This document shows, one piece after another, positions 16,784 through 24,483 of a stretch of 64,000 bases of DNA. The notes under the pieces were generated by a model. The model had not been told where the DNA came from. It searched no databases and was given only the letters and a program-made list of their open reading frames with translations. This stretch comes from Cyclobacteriaceae bacterium (GTDB lineage: Bacteria; Bacteroidota; Bacteroidia; Cytophagales; Cyclobacteriaceae), in contig JAEUUI010000008.1 in assembly GCA_016786585.1 (NCBI GenBank), positions 372,001-436,000 of the forward strand, written 5' to 3'. The position numbers and the translations under genes were made by a program. Position 1 is the stretch's first letter. Every line of letters begins with the position of its first letter.

Positions 16784-17215
16784 ATGAAAGAATACATTGT
16801 AAAACAAGAGATCGTAATTAATAGCTCCGCCGAAAATGTGTGGCGGGCGCTAACAGATCCTGAATATACGCAGCGATGTTTTTTCGGCTGCCGTGTATAC
16901 TCCAACTGGAACACAGGCGATTCGATTACTTTCAAGCGGATGATTTTATGGATCTTCCCGTTCGAGTTAAAAGGTAAGATTTTACGAATCAATCGTGGAT
17001 CGCTGTTAAACTACTCACTTAAAAATTCGAAGTCTGAAACCGAATCTATCGTAATCATTCAGCTAACAGAAAAGAATGGCAACACAATTGTATCCATCTC
17101 GGATGATGTAGGGCAGGGCGAAGGCGCTCAGGCACGATATAACCGCTCTGTAAAAGGATGGAATAAAGTGCTTACCGGCCTGAAGAGGACTGTGGAAAAT
17201 GACTTTGCACAATGA
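16784..17215 (+). CDS. SRPBCC/AHSA1-like domain protein
   Basis: A 143-residue soluble protein with the helix-grip (START-like) fold. The opening IVKQEIVINSSAENVWRALT and the DPEYTQRCFFG segment are the family's usual first strand and helix. WNTGDSITFKR and the long C-terminal helix (SVKGWNKVLTGLKRTVEND) follow. Such proteins bind hydrophobic ligands or act as Hsp90-activator-like factors; the ligand here is unknown. The stop codon overlaps the start of the next gene by 4 bp (ATGATG context), so the two are coupled. Confidence 0.85.
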   Translation: MKEYIVKQEIVINSSAENVWRALTDPEYTQRCFFGCRVYSNWNTGDSITFKRMILWIFPFELKGKILRINRGSLLNYSLKNSKSETESIVIIQLTEKNGNTIVSISDDVGQGEGAQARYNRSVKGWNKVLTGLKRTVENDFAQ

Positions 17216-17556
17216 TGTTTACAAAAACCAAAACGAGCCAGCCCGCACTTTCGCATGATGTGCCCCGCACATTGTTGCTGATCGCGCATGCGCATGTATT
17301 TACCTTTATTGAAGGATGGAATGAACTCCGCGATGAGAAGGAAATATTTCCATTTGCAGAACATGCTTTTAATTTCGACTACCTGTTGCATCTGAGTGGA
17401 ATCAATTACCTGATTCATCCGGAAGATGTTGCTCAAATTATCCAGATGATTCAACAAGGTGTTTCTGAATTGGTAGAATTTAAGTTCAGATTCATTAACC
17501 GGGCGGGAGAGATTAAAACGTTACTGGGGCTGGCACGATTGGTGCCGAAAGTTTAA
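17212..17556 (+). CDS. PAS-like single-domain protein
   Basis: A 114-residue soluble protein translationally coupled to the SRPBCC gene. The second half resembles the C-terminal part of a PAS fold: YLIHPEDVAQIIQMIQ followed by FKFRFINRAGEIKTLLGLA, the HPEDV helix and paired strands seen in PAS_3 domains. The N-terminal part is less clear. No kinase, cyclase or HTH domain is attached. It may be a stand-alone sensor partner of the receiver at 15.4 kb, but that is speculation. Confidence 0.6.
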   Translation: MMFTKTKTSQPALSHDVPRTLLLIAHAHVFTFIEGWNELRDEKEIFPFAEHAFNFDYLLHLSGINYLIHPEDVAQIIQMIQQGVSELVEFKFRFINRAGEIKTLLGLARLVPKV

Positions 17557-17573
17557 CCAAAAATCTGACAGTT

Positions 17574-17786
17574 ATGAAAAAGCATAAGAAAGATAAACTC
17601 CGTCATAAAGAAGGTTTTATTTTGCGTAACAAAATTGTGCTGGCAACGGTTGCAGGTGCACTTACAGGCTTAGCAGTGACATACTTACTGGAATCTGAAA
17701 AAGGCAGAAGCATGCTCGCGCAACTCGGAACATCGGTGAAGAATCTGGCAGGAAACATCAGCTTGCCTTCGCTGCTCCGGTCGTAA
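17574..17786 (+). CDS. YtxH-like small membrane-anchored protein
   Basis: A 70-residue protein with a very basic N-terminus (MKKHKKDKLRHKEGF). One Gly/Ala-rich membrane helix (VLATVAGALTGLAVTYLL) is followed by ESEKGRSMLAQLG and an amphipathic tail. This is the usual layout of YtxH/gas-vesicle-like stress proteins. The gene is 17 bp downstream of the PAS-like gene and is probably in the same transcript. It ends exactly where the convergent Nudix gene ends (0-bp spacing). Confidence 0.65.
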   Translation: MKKHKKDKLRHKEGFILRNKIVLATVAGALTGLAVTYLLESEKGRSMLAQLGTSVKNLAGNISLPSLLRS

Positions 17787-18248
17787 TTACTTCAGGGAGT
17801 TATATGCACGTTGTAATAACGGCAATTGTCCCGGGTTGATCATGACAGATGCCTTGTCGTACGACATCCATTCCGCACGATCAGCCTCCGGTATTGATAT
17901 TGTTTTACCCGAGCGTGGCGGCCATTCGATGTTGATGTAATTTGATTTTATGCCTCTTTCCGGATTCCACTCACCTTTAAACGCCCATGCGTAAACCGTT
18001 TTTCCACTTTTCATTTTTGCGGAGCCAAGCGATTGATAAGGGCCATTTGGGATAATACTGGTTTCTTCTTCAAACTCGCGGATAGCCGTAGCAAGCGGTT
18101 CTTCATCAGTATTGCCAATGCCTTTTGGAATACTCCATGCGCCCTCATTTTTCTTTGCCCAAAACGGTCCTCCCGGATGGATCAGAAAAAATTCTGGTTC
18201 GCTCTTTTCAATACGATACATGATCAGGCCGGCTGATTGTTGAGGCAT
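17787..18248 (-). CDS. Nudix hydrolase
   Basis: A 153-residue enzyme of the Nudix superfamily. The Nudix box GX5EX7REUXEEXGU is visible from GIGNTDEEPLATAIREFEEE, with the pyrophosphate-binding Glu residues in REFEEET. The start SAGLIMYRI and WSIPKGIG before the box are typical of the ADP-ribose / diadenosine polyphosphate group, whose members often carry WSIPKG. The exact substrate is not determinable. It is convergent with the YtxH-like gene. Confidence 0.93.
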   Translation of the reverse strand: MPQQSAGLIMYRIEKSEPEFFLIHPGGPFWAKKNEGAWSIPKGIGNTDEEPLATAIREFEEETSIIPNGPYQSLGSAKMKSGKTVYAWAFKGEWNPERGIKSNYINIEWPPRSGKTISIPEADRAEWMSYDKASVMINPGQLPLLQRAYNSLK

Positions 18249-18275
18249 GCAGCAAGATGCAAAAATCAGTGACGC

Positions 18276-18473
18276 TTAATCGGATTCTTGTTTTGTTTTT
18301 TGTTCAGCCGTAGCCTCACGCTTTTCACGCACTTTTTGCGGGGTGGAAGTTTGGCTGTTATCGGTGTCATATGACGTGAACTTGCTGTCGTCATGTTCAC
18401 GACCCTTCGTTGCAGGTGTTTTACGTTTGTGATTGTTTGGATTTTCGGGTTTATCAGCTTGTTCGTTTTTCAT
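18276..18473 (-). CDS. small hydrophilic disordered protein, 65 residues
   Basis: A 65-residue, highly charged protein (Lys, Glu, Asp, Asn, Thr, Gln; no hydrophobic core), starting MKNEQADKPENPNNHKRKTP. Its composition is that of an intrinsically disordered, stress-type peptide. No known domain is visible. It is read from an ATG at 18473 and ends 28 bp before the Nudix start on the same strand, so it may be co-transcribed with it. The call is tentative because low-complexity frames can arise by chance. Confidence 0.45.
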   Translation of the reverse strand: MKNEQADKPENPNNHKRKTPATKGREHDDSKFTSYDTDNSQTSTPQKVREKREATAEQKTKQESD

Positions 18474-18661
18474 AGCAGTTGTTTTCCGAATAACCCTAAA
18501 TTCTGCGCCAATTAAAATTTGTGCAAATGCTTGAATTGCGTAGGACGCTGTGGAATGATTTATGAAGCGTGTGGATTAATTCCGTCAAGACAGCGTACAG
18601 AATCAACAAAGTGATGGAAAATTACGGCACGATTGTTCGATTGATGCAGAAAACAATGCAT

Positions 18662-18817
18662 ATGAATTCTAATAAAAATAACGAGGAAAAGGATAACCGG
18701 ACTGAGAAAGTTAAATCCCCGGATAAGGTCGAGACGCCTCCGCCACCCCAACACATAGATCCCTCTAAAAAACCGGAACCACCCGAGCAGGAGAGAAGCG
18801 ATAAAAAGCGGCAATAA
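18662..18817 (+). CDS. small Pro/Lys/Glu-rich protein, 51 residues
   Basis: A 51-residue hydrophilic frame (MNSNKNNEEKDNRTEK..., a PPPP run, then KKPEPPEQERSDKKRQ). Several in-frame starts exist upstream (18569 GTG, 18614, 18644, 18656); 18662 removes the non-descript leader. It is similar in style to the preceding gene on the other strand and is followed immediately by a hairpin. Evidence for expression is only the composition and the hairpin, so confidence is modest. Confidence 0.4.
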   Translation: MNSNKNNEEKDNRTEKVKSPDKVETPPPPQHIDPSKKPEPPEQERSDKKRQ

Positions 18818-18840
18818 AAAGGGCCGCCTCCGCGACCCTT
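18812..18840 (-). terminator. Rho-independent terminator for the DUF6496 gene
   Basis: AAGGG-cCGC-ctcc-GCGa-CCCTT forms a GC-rich stem; read on the minus strand it is followed by TTTTTATT. It lies 14 bp past the DUF6496 stop codon. On the plus strand it also directly follows the 51-residue frame, with a weaker tail. Confidence 0.55.
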
Positions 18841-18853
18841 GTTAAGCCTTTAT

Positions 18854-19093
18854 CTACGAGGATTTTTTCCGGGAAGACTTCTTTCGCGCAGTCTTTTTCC
18901 GCGAAGTCTTCTTTCGTGCAGTTTTCTTCTTCGGCACTTTAGCGCCTTCTTTGCGGGCTTCCGACAAACCGATTGCGATTGCCTGCTTCCGGCTCGTAAC
19001 CTTTTTACCACTTCCGCTGCGCAACGTTCCGCGCTTCTTCTCGCGTATTACTGTCTCAACTTTCCTGGATGCTTTTTTTGAATACTTTGCCAT
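18854..19093 (-). CDS. DUF6496-like Lys/Arg-rich protein
   Basis: A 79-residue, very basic protein. The N-terminal 50 residues (MAKYSKKASRKVETVIREKK, GSGKKVTSRKQAIAIGLSEA) match the DUF6496 pattern, common in Bacteroidota and related to plasmid-stabilisation-like or DNA-binding small proteins. The tail is a run of KKTARKK/KKTSRKK repeats that looks histone H1-like. A nucleoid-associated role would fit the composition; no experiment is known to me. It is transcribed away from the terminator at 18812. Confidence 0.7.
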   Translation of the reverse strand: MAKYSKKASRKVETVIREKKRGTLRSGSGKKVTSRKQAIAIGLSEARKEGAKVPKKKTARKKTSRKKTARKKSSRKKSS

Positions 19094-19120
19094 AGCATGT
19101 TTGTTTTGAGTGTTGATAAA

Positions 19121-19996
19121 TTATCCGTTTACAATTTCACCTCCGTTCGGGTGAAGAAATTGTCCTGTCATATAAGCCGAATCGCTGCTCGCCAGGAATA
19201 AGTAACTTGGGGCAACTTCATTTGGCTGTCCTGCGCGACCCATCGGCACATCGCTTCCGAACTTGGCAACTTTCTCCGGTTTAAAGGAAGATGCAATCAG
19301 CGGAGTCCAGATCGGCCCCGGTGCAACCCCGTTAACACGAATACCTTTTTTTGCCAGGTTAGCTGATAAACTTCTGGTGAACGACACAATCGCGCCTTTC
19401 GTTGATGCGTAATCAATTAGCGAGTCACTTCCGCGATAAGCGGTTACCGATGACGTATTGATAATGCAGCTTCCTTTTTTAAGATGTTCGAGTGCTGCTT
19501 TCGTAACCCAGAAATAGGGCATCACATTGTTGTGGAGTGTTTTTTCGAACTGTTCAGTGGAAATATCTTCGAGCGACTTGCTTTCCCAATGCAGAGCAGC
19601 ATTGTTTACCAGGATGTCCAGCTGACCGAATTTCTTTACGGTCTTATCAACAATGGTTTTGCATTGCTTTTCTTTACCCAGGTCGCCTGCGAGGATCAGG
19701 CATTCGGTAAATTCATCAACCATACGTTTTGTTTCGCGTGCATCGTCATCCTCATTCAAATAGGCAATGGCAACTTTTGCACCTTGCTGCGCAAACAGAA
19801 CAGCGACAGCACGACCAATACCACTATCACCTCCGGTTATTAAGGCTACTTTGCCCGTAAGCTTTCCTGCAGGTTGTTCCTTTGGTTCCGACTCAGGCTT
19901 CGGGGTCATCTTACTTTCTTTTCCGGGCCGTGGCTGTGCCTGCGGTTTGCGTACCGGTTTTGCTTCTCCTCCTTTTTGCATGATCAAGTTTTTCAT
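19121..19996 (-). CDS. SDR family oxidoreductase (YghA-like)
   Basis: A 291-residue NAD(P)-dependent short-chain dehydrogenase. The cofactor motif ALITGGDSGIGRAVAVLFA carries the TGxxxGIG signature; NNAALHW is the NNAG-like block. The catalytic Ser and YxxxK are visible in IINTSSVTAYRG and LIDYASTKGA. A Lys/Pro/Glu-rich N-terminal extension of about 45 residues before LTGKVALITGG is typical of the YghA / glucose-1-dehydrogenase-like subgroup, often stress-linked. Start ATG at 19996 (MKNLIMQKGG) is preferred to the longer frame beginning at 20050. The substrate is unknown. Confidence 0.92.
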   Translation of the reverse strand: MKNLIMQKGGEAKPVRKPQAQPRPGKESKMTPKPESEPKEQPAGKLTGKVALITGGDSGIGRAVAVLFAQQGAKVAIAYLNEDDDARETKRMVDEFTECLILAGDLGKEKQCKTIVDKTVKKFGQLDILVNNAALHWESKSLEDISTEQFEKTLHNNVMPYFWVTKAALEHLKKGSCIINTSSVTAYRGSDSLIDYASTKGAIVSFTRSLSANLAKKGIRVNGVAPGPIWTPLIASSFKPEKVAKFGSDVPMGRAGQPNEVAPSYLFLASSDSAYMTGQFLHPNGGEIVNG

Positions 19997-20095
19997 GCAG
20001 TCGGTAAAAAAATGTGCCAATCTGAAATGCGGTATCCTATAACGAAACATTTCAGTAATGTGTCGATCGTTAGATACGTTGGGAAAGATTATACC

Positions 20096-21118
20096 CTAAC
20101 CAATCCTTCGCGTGCTGTTACGAATGATCAATTCGGTTTGCAGCGTTTCCATACGCGGTTTGAAAGAAGACGGATTCTCGACCTGATCGATAAACATGCG
20201 TGCTGCTGCTTCACCCATTTGATACGCAGGTTGAGCTACCGTAGTAATCGATGGTTCGATGTAACGTGATACAGGTTCGTTCGTGAATCCAACCACGGAG
20301 ATTTCATCCGGCACGGCAATTTTTCGTTGCTTCAACACTTGGAGTGTCAGGATCGCCACAGGATCATTCATGCAGAAGATGGCGTCTGGCAGTTCTGGAA
20401 GATCAAGCAGTTGCCGGGTGGCGACAATCGGCTCGTCATGAAATTCATTGCAGAACACCATCAGTTCCTCGCGCACCGGGATGTTGTTGGCTTTCAATGC
20501 ATCGAGATAACCCTTCATGCGCTGGTTGCTGATGGAGAGTGTGAGTGATCCCCCGATGTAGGCAATGCGCTTGCAGCCGGTTTTGATGAGATAGTCTACT
20601 GCTTTGAATGCGCCATCATGATCATCGACTACCACCTTTGGTACATCGAGCGAATCGGCGACACGATCGAATAATACAACGGGAATTTTTTTCTCAACCA
20701 GTTTTTCAAGATGCTGATATTCTCGTGTTTCACTGGCCACAGAGATTAATAATCCATCCACGCGGTTCGATACCAGCATTTGAACATTTGCCTTTTCCGT
20801 TTCAAATGATTCGAGCGACTGGCAGATCATAATGCTGTATCCATGTTTGGATGTATAGTGCTGAATGCCGCTGATTACGGAAGCGAAAAAGTGTATGGCG
20901 ATTTCCGGTACAACAATCCCAATGGTATTTGTTTTCTTAATGCGAAGGCTCTGGGCAACCTTGTTGGGTTCATAATTCATCAGCGCTGCCATTTCAAGTA
21001 CAGCTTTTTTTGTTTCAGGGTTTACATCCTGCGCTCCGCGCAAGGCTCGTGAAACAGTAGAAATAGATATGTTCAGCTTGAGTGCAAGATCCCGAATAGT
21101 GGCCTGAGTATTTTTCAT
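20096..21118 (-). CDS. LacI-family transcriptional regulator of the adjacent glycan locus
   Basis: A 340-residue repressor-type regulator. Residues about 6-28 carry the LacI helix-turn-helix (ATIRDLALKLNISISTVSRA) and the hinge helix follows (NKVAQSLRIKKTNTIGIVVP). The rest is a periplasmic-binding-protein-like effector domain with typical blocks such as VDGLLISVA and PDAIFCMND. It is divergent from susC; the perfect palindrome at 21218-21235 between them is the expected operator type. The effector is probably a mono- or oligosaccharide released by the locus. Start ATG at 21118 places the HTH at the N-terminus; the longer frame from 21163 is less likely. Confidence 0.93.
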   Translation of the reverse strand: MKNTQATIRDLALKLNISISTVSRALRGAQDVNPETKKAVLEMAALMNYEPNKVAQSLRIKKTNTIGIVVPEIAIHFFASVISGIQHYTSKHGYSIMICQSLESFETEKANVQMLVSNRVDGLLISVASETREYQHLEKLVEKKIPVVLFDRVADSLDVPKVVVDDHDGAFKAVDYLIKTGCKRIAYIGGSLTLSISNQRMKGYLDALKANNIPVREELMVFCNEFHDEPIVATRQLLDLPELPDAIFCMNDPVAILTLQVLKQRKIAVPDEISVVGFTNEPVSRYIEPSITTVAQPAYQMGEAAARMFIDQVENPSSFKPRMETLQTELIIRNSTRRIG

Positions 21119-21217
21119 GAGGTGCGGACAAATGTAAACGCTTTTGACTGAAACTTGTCGCAATGCAACCGTTTGAAACGGGTGTTCACCGAAATCGATT
21201 GGAGTTGAACTGCCGAG

Positions 21218-21235
21218 AACGTTACCGGTAACGTT
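21218..21235. promoter_or_regulatory. LacI-type operator, perfect 18-bp palindrome
   Basis: AACGTTACCGGTAACGTT is fully self-complementary with a central CCGG-containing core, the geometry of LacI/PurR-family operators (two half sites around a central CG). It lies in the 208-bp spacer between the divergent regulator (starts 21118) and susC (starts 21327), about 92 bp before the susC start. No second copy was seen near the other glycosidase genes. Confidence 0.75.
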
Positions 21236-21326
21236 ATTTCGTTTCGGTCATCGATTTGAGCGAACAAATGGGGTTTTTCTCTGATACATTCGGGCAACTA
21301 CAATGCTCACCTATCCAAATTATGCT

Positions 21327-24300
21327 ATGAAAGAACCTCTACTCACCGTAAAAAGGCTCTTGCTTTGTACAGCGCTGTTAAGCGTATTGTATTTAAACGA
21401 GGGCTTTGCACAGGGAACCGAGATTACGGTTTCCGGAATCGTGACAGACAGTACGGATAACTCACCGTTACCCGGAGTTAGCGTGATCCTGAAAGGTACT
21501 TCAACAGGAACACAAACGAATGCCGATGGTCGTTACACGTTAACGGTACCTTCAGATGGCACACTTGTTTTCTCTTTTCTGGGTTATATGTCGCAGCAGG
21601 TTTCCGTGGCCTCGCAAACTTCGATCAGCATCGTGCTTCGTACGGACACCGAAACACTTGATGAAGTTGTTATCATCGGTTACCAATCCGTTAGTAAAGC
21701 TGATCTTACAGGCGCAGCAAGTGTAGTGAACACGCAAAATACACAGCGTCTTGCTCCGCGGTCACTACCCGAACAATTGCAGGGTCTTGCAGCAGGTGTA
21801 TCGGTTCGTACTGGGGGAGCACCCGGTCAGGAAGCGGTAGTAAACATTCGTGGCTTGAGTACATTCTCAGGCGCAGGCAGCCCATTGTATGTGATAGATG
21901 GGATGTTCAGCGACCCGAACACTACGATCAACCCAAATGATGTCGAAACGATCCAAATATTAAAAGATGCTTCGGCTGCAGCGATCTACGGATCACGTGC
22001 GGCTAACGGGGTAATTATCATAACAACAAAAAAAGGAAAGCAGGGGCCGGTGGTAATCAACGCTTCAGCCAAATACAGCATCACGTCAGTGCCGCATACT
22101 TACGATATGGTAAATGGCGCTGAGTACGTACGACTTAACACACTTGCTTACCAAAATGCAGGCTATGCACTTCAGCCTTCGGTTGCAAATTATAATGGCA
22201 CCAACACGAACTGGCGGGATAAGGCACTTAATACCGGTTCCATTCAGGATTATAATCTGACCTTATCAGGCGGAAGTGAAACAGCCAAGATCCTGGTGTC
22301 GGGTGGTTACATGCGTGATAAAGGCACATTGCTCGGACATAGTTTCGAGCGCGCCTCACTGCGGGTAAACTCTGAAGTTTCCCGCGGCCGCATCAAATTG
22401 TCGGAGAACCTGATGTTATCAAGTTCAACGCGTCAAAGCCCGGTGCAGGGGAACTTCGAGGTTGGAAATCCGTGGTACGATATGTTTAACAATCTTCCGA
22501 TTCTTCCTGTACGCGGAGATGAGTTTGTATCAGCCGCCAATCCGAAAGGTTATTCGCTCGGAAGCATGGATGCGCGGACATTCTCACGCAACCCGGTGGC
22601 TATTGCCGATTTATGGAATACCAAATCGAATTTCATTAAGGTATTGGGTAACATCTATGGCGATGTGGAAATCACCGATTTCCTGAAATACCGGATTAAC
22701 CTGGCTGGTGAAACGAGTCTTGACAAACATTCAACGGTTCGTGAAGTTGGTATCTGGTATCAGAATCAGGCTGAAAAACCAAGTTCAATTGATGACGCCC
22801 GTTCACAATATTTAAGTGGTATGATTGAACATACGCTGAACTTCGACAAGACTTTTGGTAAAAACGGACTATCTGCTGTACTTGGATATTCGAACCAGGT
22901 TATCCGCGATGACGGAAACCTTGCAAGCCGCACAAACCTGTCGATCTATGGTGGAAGCTATTTCACAACAATTAACTCAGCATCGGGTTCAGCAGGAGCG
23001 AGCGGTACCTATAGCAAAACGTTTATCAATTCGTTCTTCGGCCGGGTAAACTATAACTTCTCTGAAAAGTATCTGGCATCCTTCACATTCCGGAGCGACA
23101 AAAACTCATTGTTCTCTCCGGCCAATCGCAGAGGATTTTTCCCTTCCGGTGCCGTTGCCTGGAAGATTGATCAGGAAGAATTCTTTCAATCCGATGTTGT
23201 TTCAGATCTTAAGTTGCGTGTGTCGTATGGTGTGCTGGGCGTAGCCGGATTTCCTCAAGGATTAGGTGGCCGCTATCAGTTCACAGGATTTTTGAATCAG
23301 GCCCCGCGTGCGGTATTCGGAAGCGATCAGGCACTGTACGTAGGAGCCACTCAAGGAAGACTTGTTTACGAAGATTTGAAGTGGGAAGAAAAACGCACAC
23401 TTAACATCGGCTTGGATGCAGGATTTTTCAACAGTACGTTCCTCGCCACGGTGGAAGTGTTCCGTTCAGTAACGGATGGTGTTCTTACCGGTCAGCCGAT
23501 TCCAACGTATCTGGGTGGCGATGGTGTAGAACCAATCGTTAACATCGGTGAAATTGAAAACAAAGGAATTGAATTAGAGCTCGCCTATCGGCCGGTTTCA
23601 AAGGGCGACTGGAAATGGAATGTGGCGGCTAACGTAAGTGTAATTCGCAACGAGGTATTAAGCCTCGGAAACCTCGGGGTTGACCCGGTAACGGGTGACG
23701 CGCGCAACTATATCCAGTCGGGTAACAGTCGCACACAGGTTGGCCATGCCATTGGAGAATACTACGTTCTGCGTACCGATGGAATTTTCCAGTCACAGGA
23801 AGAGATCGACCAACACGGTGCACAGGCTGACTATGCCAAGCCGGGCGATATCCGTTATAAAAACCTTGTTGATGGAGGAACAGGCGATGACATCACCGAT
23901 CGTGATCGGGAATTTGCAGGATCTCCGTGGCCGAAGTTCACCACAGGTATTCAGGGTAACGTGTCGTTCAAAGCTTTCTCGCTTAACGTTCAGTTCTACG
24001 GAGCGTTCGGCCAGAAGCTGTATAACGATGTGAGACGCGACCTCGATGGAATGGGCTACAGCAACTACCGTGACGGGCTCAACTACTGGACGCCCACCAA
24101 CACAAACACCAATACGCCACGATTGGGTGTTTCGTATGCAACCGGTGTACCGGGCGATCCTGCTGTCGATCGGGGTATCGTATCCAATGCACGCGGTAAC
24201 TCAGATCGTTGGATCGAGAATGGTTCGTTCTTCCGGATCAGAAGCATCGAACTCGGATATAATGTTCCCGCAGCATGGCTTCAGAAAGTCAGCATCACCA

Positions 24301-24464
24301 GTGCCCGCGTTTTTGTAAGCGGACAGAATCTGCTCACGTTCACAAAATACAGCGGACTTGATCCGGATGTGGTGGGAGCAAATGTAAACCTCGAACCGGG
24401 CGTTGACAATGGAAACTATCCATCGTCCAGGATTGTGTCATTCGGATTAAACGTTGGTTTCTAA
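21327..24464 (+). CDS. SusC/RagA-family TonB-dependent outer-membrane glycan importer
   Basis: A 1045-residue outer-membrane transporter. A signal peptide (residues 1-29, ending LNEGFAQG) is followed by a carboxypeptidase-regulatory-like domain (GIVTDSTDNSPLPGVSVILK, about 35-110). The plug follows, with DEVVIIGYQSVSKADLTGA and the SusC hallmark IYGSRAANGVIIITTKKGK. The rest is a 22-strand barrel rich in Tyr/Asn, ending SSRIVSFGLNVGF. It imports oligosaccharides with the SusD lipoprotein encoded 19 bp downstream. An alternative ATG 24 bp upstream (21303) exists; the second start gives a cleaner signal peptide. Confidence 0.96.
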   Translation: MKEPLLTVKRLLLCTALLSVLYLNEGFAQGTEITVSGIVTDSTDNSPLPGVSVILKGTSTGTQTNADGRYTLTVPSDGTLVFSFLGYMSQQVSVASQTSISIVLRTDTETLDEVVIIGYQSVSKADLTGAASVVNTQNTQRLAPRSLPEQLQGLAAGVSVRTGGAPGQEAVVNIRGLSTFSGAGSPLYVIDGMFSDPNTTINPNDVETIQILKDASAAAIYGSRAANGVIIITTKKGKQGPVVINASAKYSITSVPHTYDMVNGAEYVRLNTLAYQNAGYALQPSVANYNGTNTNWRDKALNTGSIQDYNLTLSGGSETAKILVSGGYMRDKGTLLGHSFERASLRVNSEVSRGRIKLSENLMLSSSTRQSPVQGNFEVGNPWYDMFNNLPILPVRGDEFVSAANPKGYSLGSMDARTFSRNPVAIADLWNTKSNFIKVLGNIYGDVEITDFLKYRINLAGETSLDKHSTVREVGIWYQNQAEKPSSIDDARSQYLSGMIEHTLNFDKTFGKNGLSAVLGYSNQVIRDDGNLASRTNLSIYGGSYFTTINSASGSAGASGTYSKTFINSFFGRVNYNFSEKYLASFTFRSDKNSLFSPANRRGFFPSGAVAWKIDQEEFFQSDVVSDLKLRVSYGVLGVAGFPQGLGGRYQFTGFLNQAPRAVFGSDQALYVGATQGRLVYEDLKWEEKRTLNIGLDAGFFNSTFLATVEVFRSVTDGVLTGQPIPTYLGGDGVEPIVNIGEIENKGIELELAYRPVSKGDWKWNVAANVSVIRNEVLSLGNLGVDPVTGDARNYIQSGNSRTQVGHAIGEYYVLRTDGIFQSQEEIDQHGAQADYAKPGDIRYKNLVDGGTGDDITDRDREFAGSPWPKFTTGIQGNVSFKAFSLNVQFYGAFGQKLYNDVRRDLDGMGYSNYRDGLNYWTPTNTNTNTPRLGVSYATGVPGDPAVDRGIVSNARGNSDRWIENGSFFRIRSIELGYNVPAAWLQKVSITSARVFVSGQNLLTFTKYSGLDPDVVGANVNLEPGVDNGNYPSSRIVSFGLNVGF

Positions 24465-24483
24465 CACCTAAAAGAAATTGAAG

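Noticed and set aside
21255-21292. susC promoter (TTTG ... TACATTCG)
   Set aside because: Spacing of 26 bp between elements is longer than the usual 19-21 bp and the -7 element has a mismatch, so it was not listed as a feature.
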